Shown: positions 18,849-28,503, counted from the stretch's first letter. The stretch is DNA of 33,975 nt from Candidatus Zambryskiibacteriota bacterium (GCA_026394775.1 JAPLZY010000017.1:1-33975), one strand, 5' to 3'. Translations and numbers: made by a program. Notes: generated from the letters alone by a model not told the origin.

Positions 18849-19898
18849 CTATCTCAGTATCTCGTCAATTTTTGCCGCCACAATAAAGTCATTGTCTGAG
18901 AGGCCTTTGATTGCGTGGGTAGTGAGCACAATCTTCACTTTATTGAATTCATAGAGGTGGATATCAGGGTGATGGCTTTCTCCTTCTGCAATATGAGCAA
19001 CTCGGTTTATAAAACGTATTGCTTCTCTAAAGTCAGTAAATTGAATAATTTTTTCAATATGCGTGTCCTCGATGAGTACCCATTGGTTTATTTGCTCAAG
19101 AAGCTCTTCGCTTTTGTCGTGTGAAAGTGGAGCGGTGTTTCCTTCGCACGGTAGACATTCTTTTGTTGCAAGTGGGTTTATGATTTGAAAATGTCCAAGG
19201 GGTACGCCATTTCGAATAGGTGCTTTTTTAATAATATCTAAAATCAAATTCTCATCATCTGTAATGGTATACAAGTTTAAATCATCAGGGTCAATTGTTC
19301 CTCGAGAAAGCAGTTCTTCTTTGAGCATTTTCTGTAGACCACCCCAAAAATCACTTCCGACAAGAATAATAGGGACTTGTTCAATTTTTTTGGTTTGAAC
19401 AAGAGTGAGGATTTCAAAAAATTCATCGAGTGTCCCAAACCCTCCAGGGAAAAATATGTATGCTTCAGCAGCAAAAGAAAGACATACTTTTCGACTAAAG
19501 AAATAGTAGAAATCGAGGTGTCGAGTGAGGTAGGGGTTGATTGCTTGTTCGTGAGGAAGCTGGATTGTGAGTCCGACTGATTCACCTTTAGCTTGAAACG
19601 CTCCTTTGTTTGCTCCCTCCATTACACCTGGTCCTCCGCCAGTCACAACAGCATACTGAAGCTCTTGTGCTATTCGCAAAGCAAGAGATTCGGCTTGTTT
19701 GTAGAGAGGATGTGTTTCGTTAAAACGAGCTCCTCCGAAGAAAGTTACAGATTTGGGAAGATCTTCAAGAAAAGTAAATGCCTCTTTAAATTCTTGTGAA
19801 ATCAAAGAAACTCGTTCGTGTGCCGCTGAGTGGATTTCTTTTTTTGTAAGGGTTTTAAATTCTGGTTTAGAACGATTTATTTTATGTACATCAGTCAT
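18849..19898 (-). CDS. LOG/TIGR00730-type Rossmann protein fused to C-terminal pterin-4a-carbinolamine dehydratase domain
   Basis: VTFFGGARF…VVTGGGPGVMEGANKGAF…FFPGGFGTLDEFFE (LOG) followed by ECLPCEGNTAPLSHDKSEELLEQI…EGESHHPDIHLYEFNKVKIVLTTHAIKGLSDNDFIVAAKID (PCD); ATG 19898 preferred over TTG 19916. Confidence 0.9.
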   Translation of the reverse strand: MTDVHKINRSKPEFKTLTKKEIHSAAHERVSLISQEFKEAFTFLEDLPKSVTFFGGARFNETHPLYKQAESLALRIAQELQYAVVTGGGPGVMEGANKGAFQAKGESVGLTIQLPHEQAINPYLTRHLDFYYFFSRKVCLSFAAEAYIFFPGGFGTLDEFFEILTLVQTKKIEQVPIILVGSDFWGGLQKMLKEELLSRGTIDPDDLNLYTITDDENLILDIIKKAPIRNGVPLGHFQIINPLATKECLPCEGNTAPLSHDKSEELLEQINQWVLIEDTHIEKIIQFTDFREAIRFINRVAHIAEGESHHPDIHLYEFNKVKIVLTTHAIKGLSDNDFIVAAKIDEILR

Positions 19899-19936
19899 AC
19901 ATGTATTGTAACTCAAGAAGAGTAAATCTGAAATAC

Positions 19937-20638
19937 TTATAACCCCAGAGAGTTTAAAAATACTTCCTGTTCTTCATCTACTATCTCTCTGTACTGACCT
20001 GGTTTTACAGCGTTAAGTTCAATATTTTGCACACGTACCCGTTTGAGGTCTGTTACGGTGTAGCCGAGTTTTTCGGTCATACGTCTAATCTGTCTGTTTT
20101 TGCCCTCGGTCAATGTCAAAGAAAAAACATCTTCTTTGATTTTTTTAAACTTCGCAGGTTTTGTCATATGGTCTCCGATATCAATACCTGAAGACATGTG
20201 CTTCATAAATGCGGGAGTGAATTTTTTGTTTACGGTCACGACATATTCTTTTTCGTGGTTTTTTTCAGGGTTTAAGAGTCGGTCGGTAATACGTCCGTCG
20301 TTGGTGAGGATAATAAGTCCATATGAGTCTTTGTCGAGGCGTCCGATAGGGAAGACACGTGTCCGATAGTGGACTGCATCCACAATCTCTTTTTCTTCAC
20401 CCTGGGCACCAGTAGTGACAATACCTTTTGGTTTGTTGTATGCCAAATACACATACTGAGTTGGTTTTCTCTTTTGCTTTACCACCACCACGTCTGCTTC
20501 GGTGACTTTGTCCCCAAGCACTGCTCGTTTGCCGTTTATCGTCACGAGGCCTTTGGTGATGATCTCATCGGCTCCTCGACGTGTCTCGTAGCCTTTGAGA
20601 GCCAGGTATTTGTTGATGCGAATAGCTTTTTCTTCCAT
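19937..20638 (-). CDS. RsuA/RluB-family rRNA pseudouridine synthase (S4 domain)
   Basis: IRINKYLALKGYETRRGADEIITKGLVTINGK; YNKPKGIVTT; FPIGRLDKDSYGLIILTNDG; EGKNRQIRRM. Confidence 0.93.
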   Translation of the reverse strand: MEEKAIRINKYLALKGYETRRGADEIITKGLVTINGKRAVLGDKVTEADVVVVKQKRKPTQYVYLAYNKPKGIVTTGAQGEEKEIVDAVHYRTRVFPIGRLDKDSYGLIILTNDGRITDRLLNPEKNHEKEYVVTVNKKFTPAFMKHMSSGIDIGDHMTKPAKFKKIKEDVFSLTLTEGKNRQIRRMTEKLGYTVTDLKRVRVQNIELNAVKPGQYREIVDEEQEVFLNSLGL

Positions 20639-20646
20639 ATATCCAC

Positions 20647-20675
20647 ACTATACCTTGGATTAAGACATGGTACAA
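20647..20675 (-). promoter_or_regulatory. Promoter of the pseudouridine synthase, apparently leaderless
   Basis: Minus strand TTGTAC-17-TATAGT-8-ATG. Confidence 0.55.
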
Positions 20676-20695
20676 TAAGAAGAACTCCACATCTG

Positions 20696-20784
20696 ACAAA
20701 TTTCGTTGTTGGACTGCAAAAAATAATTTCCACCGTACAGCGAGTACGCCTACAATTATTTTTCTAGTCCGCCTAGAACTTTGC
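20696..20784. repeat. Copy 2 of 89-bp near-palindromic dispersed element (inverted relative to copy 1)
   Basis: Reverse complement aligns gap-free to 13693-13781 with about 12 mismatches by eye. Confidence 0.85.
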
Positions 20785-20812
20785 TCAGATCTGAAGTTCT
20801 AAACTAAATATT

Positions 20813-21268
20813 ATGAAGAAATTAAGTAAAAATGAAAAAATCGCTGTCACCGTTTCTTTGTTTGTGATAGGATTCTTTTTTCTCTTTGGAGAACAAATTT
20901 TACGAGTTGCAATTAATAGCGGAGCACGCGATGTAAAAATTATGACTATTCCACAAATAATAAGTGAAGATAAAGAAATCGGTACAGGAGCAGAAGCGCT
21001 TCCTGGACGACAAGTAACCGTAAACTATACAGGGACATTTACTAATGGAAAACTATTTGATACATCAGTCGGTAAACAGCCATTTACATTTCTTTTGGGT
21101 GCGGGGCAGGTGATACAAGGATGGGATAAAGGTGTGGTGGGTATGAAAGTGGGTGGAAAGAGAATGCTTACTATTCCTCAAGAATACGCTTATGGCGCCA
21201 ATGATTACGGACCGATTCCTGGAGGCTCAACTCTTATATTTGAAATTGAATTATTGAACGTACAGTAA
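20813..21268 (+). CDS. FKBP-type peptidyl-prolyl cis-trans isomerase, membrane anchored
   Basis: GRQVTVNYTGTFTNGKLFDTSVGKQPFTFLLGAGQVIQGWDKGVVGMKVGGKRMLTIPQEYAYG…STLIFEIELL. Confidence 0.95.
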   Translation: MKKLSKNEKIAVTVSLFVIGFFFLFGEQILRVAINSGARDVKIMTIPQIISEDKEIGTGAEALPGRQVTVNYTGTFTNGKLFDTSVGKQPFTFLLGAGQVIQGWDKGVVGMKVGGKRMLTIPQEYAYGANDYGPIPGGSTLIFEIELLNVQ

Positions 21269-21282
21269 AAGTAAGGTATTGT

Positions 21283-22491
21283 GTGCGAATGAAGCCTATC
21301 CTATTTAAGATAGAAAAAAAGTTAGAGGGCAAACTCGGGCGAACTGGGGTTTTGTCGACTCCGCATGGTGACATACAAACCCCTGCTTTTGTGACCGTGG
21401 GCACTAAAGCCACTGTCAAAGCGCTCACTCCTGAAATGGTCAAAGACTTGGGTGCTCAGGTGGTGCTTGCCAATACGTATCATTTGTATTTAGAACCCGG
21501 AGACGGGATTGTGCGTGATGCAGGAGGTATACAAAAATTTATGAATTGGAAGGGTCCAACGATGACCGACTCAGGAGGTTTTCAAGTTTTTTCTCTGGGA
21601 GCTGCATATGGAAACGGCTTGGGGAAGATTTTGAAACGTGGAAAAGAAGAGCTTGCATTGCCAGTACTAAACGAAGAGATGTCTCGCAAAGCGATCATCG
21701 ACCCAAATGGAGTGATGTTTCGTTCTCACATCGACGGCTCTTCGCACTACTTCACTCCAGAAAAAAGTATTGAAATCCAGCATAATCTCGGAGCTGACAT
21801 GATTTTTGCTTTTGATGAATGCACTTCACCTCACGAGTCCGACCATTACCAAGGAGAAGCACTGGATCGTACACATCGCTGGGCAAAGCGTTCGCTCGAA
21901 TATCACAAGTCAAAACCAAATAAAGATACACAGGGGCTTTTTGGAATTGTTCAAGGTGGGAGAAGTGAAAAACTTCGTAAAGAAAGCGCGGAGTTTTTGG
22001 GTACATTAGATTTTGACGGATATGGTATCGGAGGCTCATTTGAAAAAGAAGATATGAACAAAGCGGTGGAGTGGTGCAACAGCGTGCTACCTGAAGACAA
22101 ACCAAGACATTTGCTAGGTATTGGTGAGCCAATGGATCTGTTTGGTGCAGTGGAAAACGGCTGTGACCTTTTTGACTGTGTGGCGCCAACACGCATGGGA
22201 CGCAATGGAGGAGTGCATACACGAGACGGCAAGATCAACCTCGGCAATGCAGAATACCGCACTGACTTTACTCCAATAGATGCAGAGTGTGGATGCTATA
22301 CATGTAAAAATTATACCAAAGCGTACTTGGCACACCTTTTCCGCTCGAAAGAAATGCTCGCGGGGACTTTGGCATCAGTTCACAATCTGTATTTTATTAT
22401 TCATATGGTAGATACGATGCGCGAGGCGATAGGGAATGACACTTTTTTTGAATATAAAGAGGAGTTTTTGAAACGGTATTATCGGAAGTAA
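21283..22491 (+). CDS. tgt: tRNA-guanine transglycosylase
   Basis: LANTYHLYLEPG, TDSGGFQVFSLG, GIVQGG, GIGGSFEKEDM, zinc site CGCYTC…H. Confidence 0.95.
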   Translation: MRMKPILFKIEKKLEGKLGRTGVLSTPHGDIQTPAFVTVGTKATVKALTPEMVKDLGAQVVLANTYHLYLEPGDGIVRDAGGIQKFMNWKGPTMTDSGGFQVFSLGAAYGNGLGKILKRGKEELALPVLNEEMSRKAIIDPNGVMFRSHIDGSSHYFTPEKSIEIQHNLGADMIFAFDECTSPHESDHYQGEALDRTHRWAKRSLEYHKSKPNKDTQGLFGIVQGGRSEKLRKESAEFLGTLDFDGYGIGGSFEKEDMNKAVEWCNSVLPEDKPRHLLGIGEPMDLFGAVENGCDLFDCVAPTRMGRNGGVHTRDGKINLGNAEYRTDFTPIDAECGCYTCKNYTKAYLAHLFRSKEMLAGTLASVHNLYFIIHMVDTMREAIGNDTFFEYKEEFLKRYYRK

Positions 22492-22574
22492 ATTATTCGT
22501 GCCTTGTGTGAAAAATATCTTTATGTAAGTATACAAGCAGATCTGGTTGTCAGATCAAATCCAAGGAGGGTCCA

Positions 22575-22616
22575 ATGAAGACCTTTACCGTGGAGGTGAT
22601 CCAGAAGATTCGGTAG
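22575..22616 (+). CDS. Putative 13-aa ORF MKTFTVEVIQKIR
   Basis: Strong Shine-Dalgarno AAGGAGGG 5 nt upstream; frame continues past two TAG codons to TAA 22656-22658 just before the terminator stem. Confidence 0.35.
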   Translation: MKTFTVEVIQKIR

Positions 22617-22654
22617 TTCCCATCCTAGGGAAACAAGGAGGTGGTGCAGGTGAC

Positions 22655-22688
22655 ATAAAGGCGGTCTTGCCCGACAAGACCGCCTTTT
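22655..22688 (+). terminator. Rho-independent terminator
   Basis: AAAGGCGGTCTTG-cccga-CAAGACCGCCTTTT. Confidence 0.85.
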
Positions 22689-22728
22689 CTCTTGCGTGTA
22701 TAGTTATCCACAGTTTTTTAAAAAAGAT

Positions 22729-22757
22729 TTGACAGAAAAATGAGGTGGTGGTAAGTT
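22729..22757 (+). promoter_or_regulatory. Candidate promoter
   Basis: Consensus TTGACA, 17 bp, TAAGTT (weak -10). Confidence 0.4.
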
Positions 22758-22763
22758 AATAAA

Positions 22764-23028
22764 GGAACGAGTGGGATCCCCACTTCCAACTGACAAAGGC
22801 TACTATGAATATGAAAAAAAACAATTGCGGTACCCTTGTGGCTCAAAATTCGGACCCATGCTTGGCGCATGGCACCCCGGCGGCTCATTCCACCCTGACC
22901 TCCCCGTTCCTCTCGGCGGCCTTCGCCGACACCCCGTAACCCTCCGATTGATCCTTCTGGGGGGCTCTGCACAACTCCGAACGGAGTTCGTCACAGTACG
23001 TGACGAACTCCCAACGGGGCTTTTTTTT
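22764..23028 (+). ncRNA. Candidate GC-rich structured small RNA or tiny-ORF transcript
   Basis: Promoter-like start, GC-rich island in AT-rich genome, strong terminator at the end; also contains a 44-codon ORF (22805-22939). Confidence 0.35.
22975..23028 (+). terminator. Strong intrinsic terminator with a competing upstream hairpin
   Basis: CTCCG-aac-GGAGTTCGTCAC-agtac-GTGACGAACTCC-caa-CGGGG-C-T8; alternative AACTCC-GAAC-GGAGTT. Confidence 0.8.
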
Positions 23029-23056
23029 GTCTATTTTTCTCCAGGTGTAGTATATT
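23027..23056 (+). promoter_or_regulatory. uvrB promoter, apparently leaderless
   Basis: TTGTCT-18-TATATT-6-ATG(23063). Confidence 0.5.
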
Positions 23057-23062
23057 ATGCAT

Positions 23063-25201
23063 ATGAATAGAGAAGGTTTGTTTAATCTAAAAAGTGAATA
23101 CGCTCCGGCTGGAGACCAGCCAGAGGCCATAAAAAGCCTCGTGGAGGGAGTAAAAAAGGGTCTGCGACATCAGACGCTTCTTGGTGCTACAGGCACAGGA
23201 AAGACATTTTCAGCCGCAAACGTGATCGCACAGATCGGCAAGCCAACACTTGTCATTGCCCACAACAAAACACTCGCGGCACAGCTCGCCCAAGAATACC
23301 GAGAGTTTTTCCCCGACAATGCTGTGCATTACTTTGTGTCGTACTACGACTACTACCAGCCAGAGGCGTACATGCCGACCACTGACACTTTTATAGAAAA
23401 AGAAGCGACGATCAACGAAGAGATCGAGCGCCTCAGACATGCATCCACCCAAGCCCTTCTTACTCGTAAAGATGTCATTATTGTGGCATCTGTTTCGTGT
23501 ATTTACGGCCTCGGTTCTCCTGTTGAATATGAAAAGGTAAATATGAAAATAGCAGAGGGGGACAAGGTCACTCGAGCAGACTTTATCAGACGTCTGGTGG
23601 ACATTCACTTTGAGCGCACTCCTGCAGATCTCACTCCAGGAAGTTTTCGGGCACTTGGAAACACGGTGGAGATAATGCCGGTGTCAGAAAAGATTGTGTT
23701 TCGTATCGAGCTTTCACCTGAAGGTATTACGAGTATTTTAAAGCTCGACCCAGTCACTCGCACTATTTTCGAAACTATAAAAGTGTTTTACCTTTTCCCT
23801 GCAAAGCACTTCATTAGTAGTAAAGAAGACTCGGAACGAGCGTTTAAAACGATCAAAGCAGAACTCGCAGAGCAACTCAAAGTATTTGAAGAAAAAGGCC
23901 TAGTGCTTGAAGCAGAGCGTATCAAGCGACGTACGACCTACGACCTCGCAATGATCAAAGAGATGGGTTACTGCAGTGGTATCGAAAACTATTCACGGCA
24001 TTTTTCTGGAAAGATGCCAGGTGAAGCACCCGATACACTCATTTCATATTTTCCACATAAGGCAGATGGAACACCTGACTTTCTCACTATTATCGACGAG
24101 TCGCATGTGACCGTACCTCAGCTTGGAGGAATGTTTGCCGGGGACTCATCTCGAAAAGAAACTCTCGTTAACTTTGGTTTCAGATTGCCTTCAGCGAAAG
24201 ATAACAGACCACTTAAATTTGCTGAATTTGAAAAAGCAGTGGGGCAGACGATCTACACCACGGCGACACCAGGACCTTACGAAAAAGAAAAGAGTACAAA
24301 TGTAGCTCAACAAGTGATCCGACCAACAGGACTAACTGACCCTGAGGTTTTTGTGCGTCCGATTATTGAAAAAGGTAACTACAAAGGACAAGTGTTTGAC
24401 CTGATCGCTGAAGCAGAAAAAGAGATCAAAAAAGGTGGACGTGTTATTGCTACCACACTGACCAAGAAGATGGCAGAAGATTTAACTGAATTTTTGAAAG
24501 AGAAAAAAATAAAAGCGGAGTATATTCATAGTGATATCAAGACCATACAGCGTATTGAGATCCTCACTGAGTTTCGTCGAGGAAAATTTGATGTGATCGT
24601 GGGGGTAAACCTTCTGCGAGAAGGACTCGATCTTCCTGAGGTAACACTCATTGGTATTTTGGATGCAGACAAAGAAGGTTTCTTGCGTTCAGAGACTGCA
24701 CTGGTACAGATTATTGGGCGAGCAGCACGAAATGTGGAAGGGAGAGTTATCTTGTACGCAGACCGTATGACAGGCTCTATGGAGCGAGCAATGGCCGAGA
24801 CAAAGCGTCGCCGGGATATTCAGATTGCATACAATACAAAGCATGGTATTACTCCAAAGACTATTATTAAACAAATCAAAGATATTACAGACCAACTACA
24901 GTCCAAGCACGACAAGACAGTGCTTGGCATGATTGCGCTTGATCAGAAAATGATGGGAGGGGAAGCGAAGCTCACACGCAAAGGTATTGAGAAGATGATC
25001 AAACATAAAGAAAGACAAATGCAGGCATCGGTTAAGATATTGGATTTTGAGACAGCAGCACTTTTGCGTGATGAATTAAAAAAACTAGTTGAAATGAAAG
25101 ATACTAAAGCGGATATTGAAGTAAAGGAAGAAGATTTTACGGTGGTGATAAAGCCTGAACTTGGTGTGCCGAGCAAAAAAGGGAAAAGAGGTGCAAAGTA
25201 A
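23063..25201 (+). CDS. uvrB: Excinuclease ABC subunit B
   Basis: LLGATGTGKTFSAANVI, YFVSYYDYYQPEAYMPTTDTFIEKEATINEEIERLRHAST, C-terminal UVR domain. Confidence 0.98.
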   Translation: MNREGLFNLKSEYAPAGDQPEAIKSLVEGVKKGLRHQTLLGATGTGKTFSAANVIAQIGKPTLVIAHNKTLAAQLAQEYREFFPDNAVHYFVSYYDYYQPEAYMPTTDTFIEKEATINEEIERLRHASTQALLTRKDVIIVASVSCIYGLGSPVEYEKVNMKIAEGDKVTRADFIRRLVDIHFERTPADLTPGSFRALGNTVEIMPVSEKIVFRIELSPEGITSILKLDPVTRTIFETIKVFYLFPAKHFISSKEDSERAFKTIKAELAEQLKVFEEKGLVLEAERIKRRTTYDLAMIKEMGYCSGIENYSRHFSGKMPGEAPDTLISYFPHKADGTPDFLTIIDESHVTVPQLGGMFAGDSSRKETLVNFGFRLPSAKDNRPLKFAEFEKAVGQTIYTTATPGPYEKEKSTNVAQQVIRPTGLTDPEVFVRPIIEKGNYKGQVFDLIAEAEKEIKKGGRVIATTLTKKMAEDLTEFLKEKKIKAEYIHSDIKTIQRIEILTEFRRGKFDVIVGVNLLREGLDLPEVTLIGILDADKEGFLRSETALVQIIGRAARNVEGRVILYADRMTGSMERAMAETKRRRDIQIAYNTKHGITPKTIIKQIKDITDQLQSKHDKTVLGMIALDQKMMGGEAKLTRKGIEKMIKHKERQMQASVKILDFETAALLRDELKKLVEMKDTKADIEVKEEDFTVVIKPELGVPSKKGKRGAK

Positions 25202-25258
25202 GGCCTACCTATTGTTTTTTTATTAAAAATATAGCATAGTATTTTTAGGAGAAAACTT

Positions 25259-25750
25259 TTGCACTTTATTGTTTCAGAAAGAATTTCTAGATATCAAAAC
25301 GTTGAGCTCTTCTTTGAAAATCAGTTTGCTCGTATGCCAGGGTGGTTTAAAGCTAAAGTGGCAGGGCATGTGATTGTGCTTGTGGGAACGAGTACTGAAG
25401 TAGTAGACCGCATGGAATCCCATTTATCTCGCCCTTTGCCCAAAAGAGTCATCAAAATCATTTCTGTAGTAAATCATGGAAGTACTGTTGTAAGACTTTT
25501 CGCAGGCCTGCTGAGAGAGGTTTTAGAAGCAGATGATGCTCTTAATCAAAAGTTCGCAGAACATGTGGTGGCAATAAAGAAAAGCAGCCTCTCTCTTCAG
25601 GAAGAGGGTAATGTTTTGACTTGCCACCTGGTCGCGTTTTATCTCGGGCTACCAGGTGGGATGCATGATGAGGTCCGACATAAGCTCTGCAGGCAGATCG
25701 CCGCAGAGTTTGAAGAAATTCAATTGGCTGCTCAAGGCACCCTCGTATGA
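25259..25750 (+). CDS. Hypothetical protein between uvrB and uvrA
   Basis: 163-aa ORF, TTG start 7 nt after AGGAG; ends in a terminator stem. Confidence 0.65.
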   Translation: MHFIVSERISRYQNVELFFENQFARMPGWFKAKVAGHVIVLVGTSTEVVDRMESHLSRPLPKRVIKIISVVNHGSTVVRLFAGLLREVLEADDALNQKFAEHVVAIKKSSLSLQEEGNVLTCHLVAFYLGLPGGMHDEVRHKLCRQIAAEFEEIQLAAQGTLV

Positions 25751-25757
25751 GGGTGCC
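25736..25757 (+). terminator. Hairpin/terminator overlapping the stop codon
   Basis: GGCACCCTC-gtat-GAGGGTGCC followed by weakly T-rich sequence. Confidence 0.6.
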
Positions 25758-25857
25758 TATTTGTATGTAATATGTAAGTATACAAATTTCCTCTCTGTGG
25801 TATTATATGAAAGTTAGCATATAACCCTATGCCCGATGTTCGGGCCTACTTTCGTAT

Positions 25858-28503
25858 ATGAAAGACAAAAAAACGCACAGACCAGAAGATAAAATAATTG
25901 TCAGAGGTGCACGAACACACAACCTCAAAAATATTACTGTGGAGATGCCACGGGGTACTATGAACGTGTTTACGGGACTTTCTGGTTCTGGTAAGTCATC
26001 TCTTGCCTTTGATACTATTTTTGCCGAAGGCCAGCGTCGCTACGTAGAGTCTCTGTCTTCATATGCACGACAGTTTTTGCGACAAATGCAAAAGCCAGAT
26101 GTAGATGAGATTGTCGGCCTTTCTCCCGCTATTTCTATTGACCAAAAGTCACGCTCCAACAACCCGCGCTCTACCGTGGCGACTATTACAGAAATATACG
26201 ACTACCTTCGTATTTTGTATTCACGTATCGGGCACCCTCACTGTCTTGTTTGTGGAGATGAAATCAAAAAGCTCTCAAACGAAGAGATTAAAAACTTTTT
26301 GCTCGAAAAAGTAGAAATACAAAAAGTAGATTTTGCAAAGATACGAAAAGACAAAAAAGTGCCTATGCCGATGTATGCAGAAATCTTTGCACCTATTGTG
26401 CGTGGGCGAAAAGGCGAATACTATCAGCTCCTCTACGACCTTTTAGGTAAAGGCTACTCTCACGTACTTGTCGACGGCACTCGCGCATCTCTGCGAGAAC
26501 ATATCGAGCTTTCAAAAACAAAACGACATGATATAGATGTTTTGGTAGACAGTATCAGTATTCTCGACTTTATCGACAATCCAAAAGATGCTGAAGAACG
26601 TCTCGCAGAATCTCTAGAAAAAGCGCTTGAAGAATCTGATGGTATGGTCAAAATCGTATTTAGAGACACAGGCCGAGAACAAGATGAAAAAGACTACAAG
26701 GCAGAAGAGATTTTCATGTCTTCAAAACTTTCATGTCCAAAAGACGGTTACTCATATCCAGAAGTTGAGCCGAGACTTTTCTCTTTCAACTCACCATACG
26801 GTGCGTGCCCCGAATGTAATGGTCTCGGTACCAGGCATTTTTTTGGAAACGAACAGTGTCCAAAATGTAATGGAGCTCGTCTGCGAGAAGAAGCACTTCA
26901 TGTGCTTATTGGCAAGAAAAACATTGTCGACTTTGTAGGACTTTCAATCAAAGATGCAAATGAATTTTTAGATACACTCAAGCTCACAGATCGCGAGCAA
27001 AATATTGCAAAGATTGTGCTCAAAGAGATCAAATCTCGTATTGATTTTATGATCAATGTGGGTATTGAATATTTGTCTCTGGATCGTCGTGCTCACACGC
27101 TCTCAGGTGGAGAGGCACAACGTATCAGACTCGCATCCCAGCTCGGTTCAGGGCTTGTCGGGGCACTGTACGTGCTTGATGAACCAACTATCGGTCTCCA
27201 TTCTCGTGACAATGACCGTTTGATCCAAACACTTCTCAATCTTCGTGACCTTGGCAACACTATTATCGTTGTCGAACACGACGAAGATACTATTTTTGCA
27301 TCTGACTACATCATCGACATTGGACCAGGTGCTGGAGTGCATGGCGGAAATGTGGTGGTGGCAGGATATCTTGATGAACTCATCACTGCAAAGAAAAACA
27401 CATCAGGGTCTCTGACACTCGAATATCTTCGAGGAGAAAACTTTGTCGAAGTGCCCGAAAAAAGACGAGACTCACCAAAAGGTGAAATACAGATTCGAGG
27501 TGGAAAAGTATTTAATATTAAAAACCTGAACATCGATATTCCGCTTGGGCGTTTTGTGGCAGTCACGGGTGTGTCAGGTTCAGGAAAATCTTCTTTTGTC
27601 TATGAAATCTTGCATAAAAACTTGCAGGCACGGCTTGAGCGTAAATACCGCAGTGCAGAGACATTTAATGCAAAGACATTTACCGGTTCTGAATACGTGG
27701 GGCGTTCTATTTTGATCGACCAAAGCCCTATTGGCCGTACACCACGTTCAAACCCAGCTACTTACACAGGAAGTTGGACATTTGTCCGTGACCTTTTTGC
27801 CGAGACTCCAGAAGCACGTGCACGAGGGTGGAAGTCGAGCCGTTTTTCTTTCAATGTGAAAGGTGGACGATGCGAAACCTGCCAGGGAAATGGTGAGATC
27901 GAAGTGGAAATGCACTTTTTGCCGACGGTGTATGTGCCATGTGACGTCTGTCGAGGTAAGCGCTTTATGAAAGAGACGCTTGATGTAAAATACAAGAAGA
28001 AAAATATATATGAAGTATTGAAAATGACAGTCGAAGAAGCGCTTGCATTCTTTGAAGATATTCCCGCTATCTATGACAGACTAAAGAGTCTGAACGACGT
28101 AGGTCTTGGCTACCTTGAGCTCGGACAATCCGCAACCACGCTCTCTGGTGGAGAAGCGCAGCGAGTGAAGATCTCTTCAGAGTTGTATCGACCACAGCTA
28201 CAGAAAACTATATATCTTTTGGACGAGCCAACCATCGGTCTTCACTACGAAGATGTAAAAAAACTCATTGAAATTTTGCAGAAACTCGTGGATAAAGGGG
28301 GGACTGTGCTTGTGATCGAACACAACTTGGATATTATAAAATCAGCAGACTATGTCATCGACATTGGTCCCGAAGGAGGTGCGGGAGGGGGAAATGTAGT
28401 GGCCAAAGGAACTCCTGAAGAAGTGGCAAATGTAGAAAAGAGTCATACAGGAAAGTACTTGGCGAAAGTGTTGAAGGATTATCGGATGAGGGGGAAGAAG
28501 TAG
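25858..28503 (+). CDS. uvrA: Excinuclease ABC subunit A
   Basis: [35 protein letters not shown]; zinc-finger cysteines; two ABC signatures LSGGEAQR. Confidence 0.98.
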   Translation: MKDKKTHRPEDKIIVRGARTHNLKNITVEMPRGTMNVFTGLSGSGKSSLAFDTIFAEGQRRYVESLSSYARQFLRQMQKPDVDEIVGLSPAISIDQKSRSNNPRSTVATITEIYDYLRILYSRIGHPHCLVCGDEIKKLSNEEIKNFLLEKVEIQKVDFAKIRKDKKVPMPMYAEIFAPIVRGRKGEYYQLLYDLLGKGYSHVLVDGTRASLREHIELSKTKRHDIDVLVDSISILDFIDNPKDAEERLAESLEKALEESDGMVKIVFRDTGREQDEKDYKAEEIFMSSKLSCPKDGYSYPEVEPRLFSFNSPYGACPECNGLGTRHFFGNEQCPKCNGARLREEALHVLIGKKNIVDFVGLSIKDANEFLDTLKLTDREQNIAKIVLKEIKSRIDFMINVGIEYLSLDRRAHTLSGGEAQRIRLASQLGSGLVGALYVLDEPTIGLHSRDNDRLIQTLLNLRDLGNTIIVVEHDEDTIFASDYIIDIGPGAGVHGGNVVVAGYLDELITAKKNTSGSLTLEYLRGENFVEVPEKRRDSPKGEIQIRGGKVFNIKNLNIDIPLGRFVAVTGVSGSGKSSFVYEILHKNLQARLERKYRSAETFNAKTFTGSEYVGRSILIDQSPIGRTPRSNPATYTGSWTFVRDLFAETPEARARGWKSSRFSFNVKGGRCETCQGNGEIEVEMHFLPTVYVPCDVCRGKRFMKETLDVKYKKKNIYEVLKMTVEEALAFFEDIPAIYDRLKSLNDVGLGYLELGQSATTLSGGEAQRVKISSELYRPQLQKTIYLLDEPTIGLHYEDVKKLIEILQKLVDKGGTVLVIEHNLDIIKSADYVIDIGPEGGAGGGNVVAKGTPEEVANVEKSHTGKYLAKVLKDYRMRGKK

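Noticed and set aside
22547-22732. 61-aa ORF MSDQIQGGSNEDLYRGG…
   Set aside because: Spans the SD-led micro-ORF in another frame and crosses the terminator stem-loop
22840-22970. SRP RNA candidate on the minus strand (GGTCAGGGTGGAATGAGCCGCC)
   Set aside because: Only partial resemblance to the SRP domain IV signature; bases closing the GGAA loop do not pair and AGCAG is not conserved
22771-23130. Overlapping ORFs on both strands of the GC-rich island (22771-23070 +, 22803-22994 -, 22885-23130 -)
   Set aside because: They run through the terminator hairpin and/or overlap uvrB; better explained by GC-rich non-coding sequence lacking stops
27148-28000. Antisense ORFs inside uvrA (and similar ones inside uvrB, tgt, helicase)
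   Set aside because: Opposite strand of strongly supported conserved genes; no independent start signals
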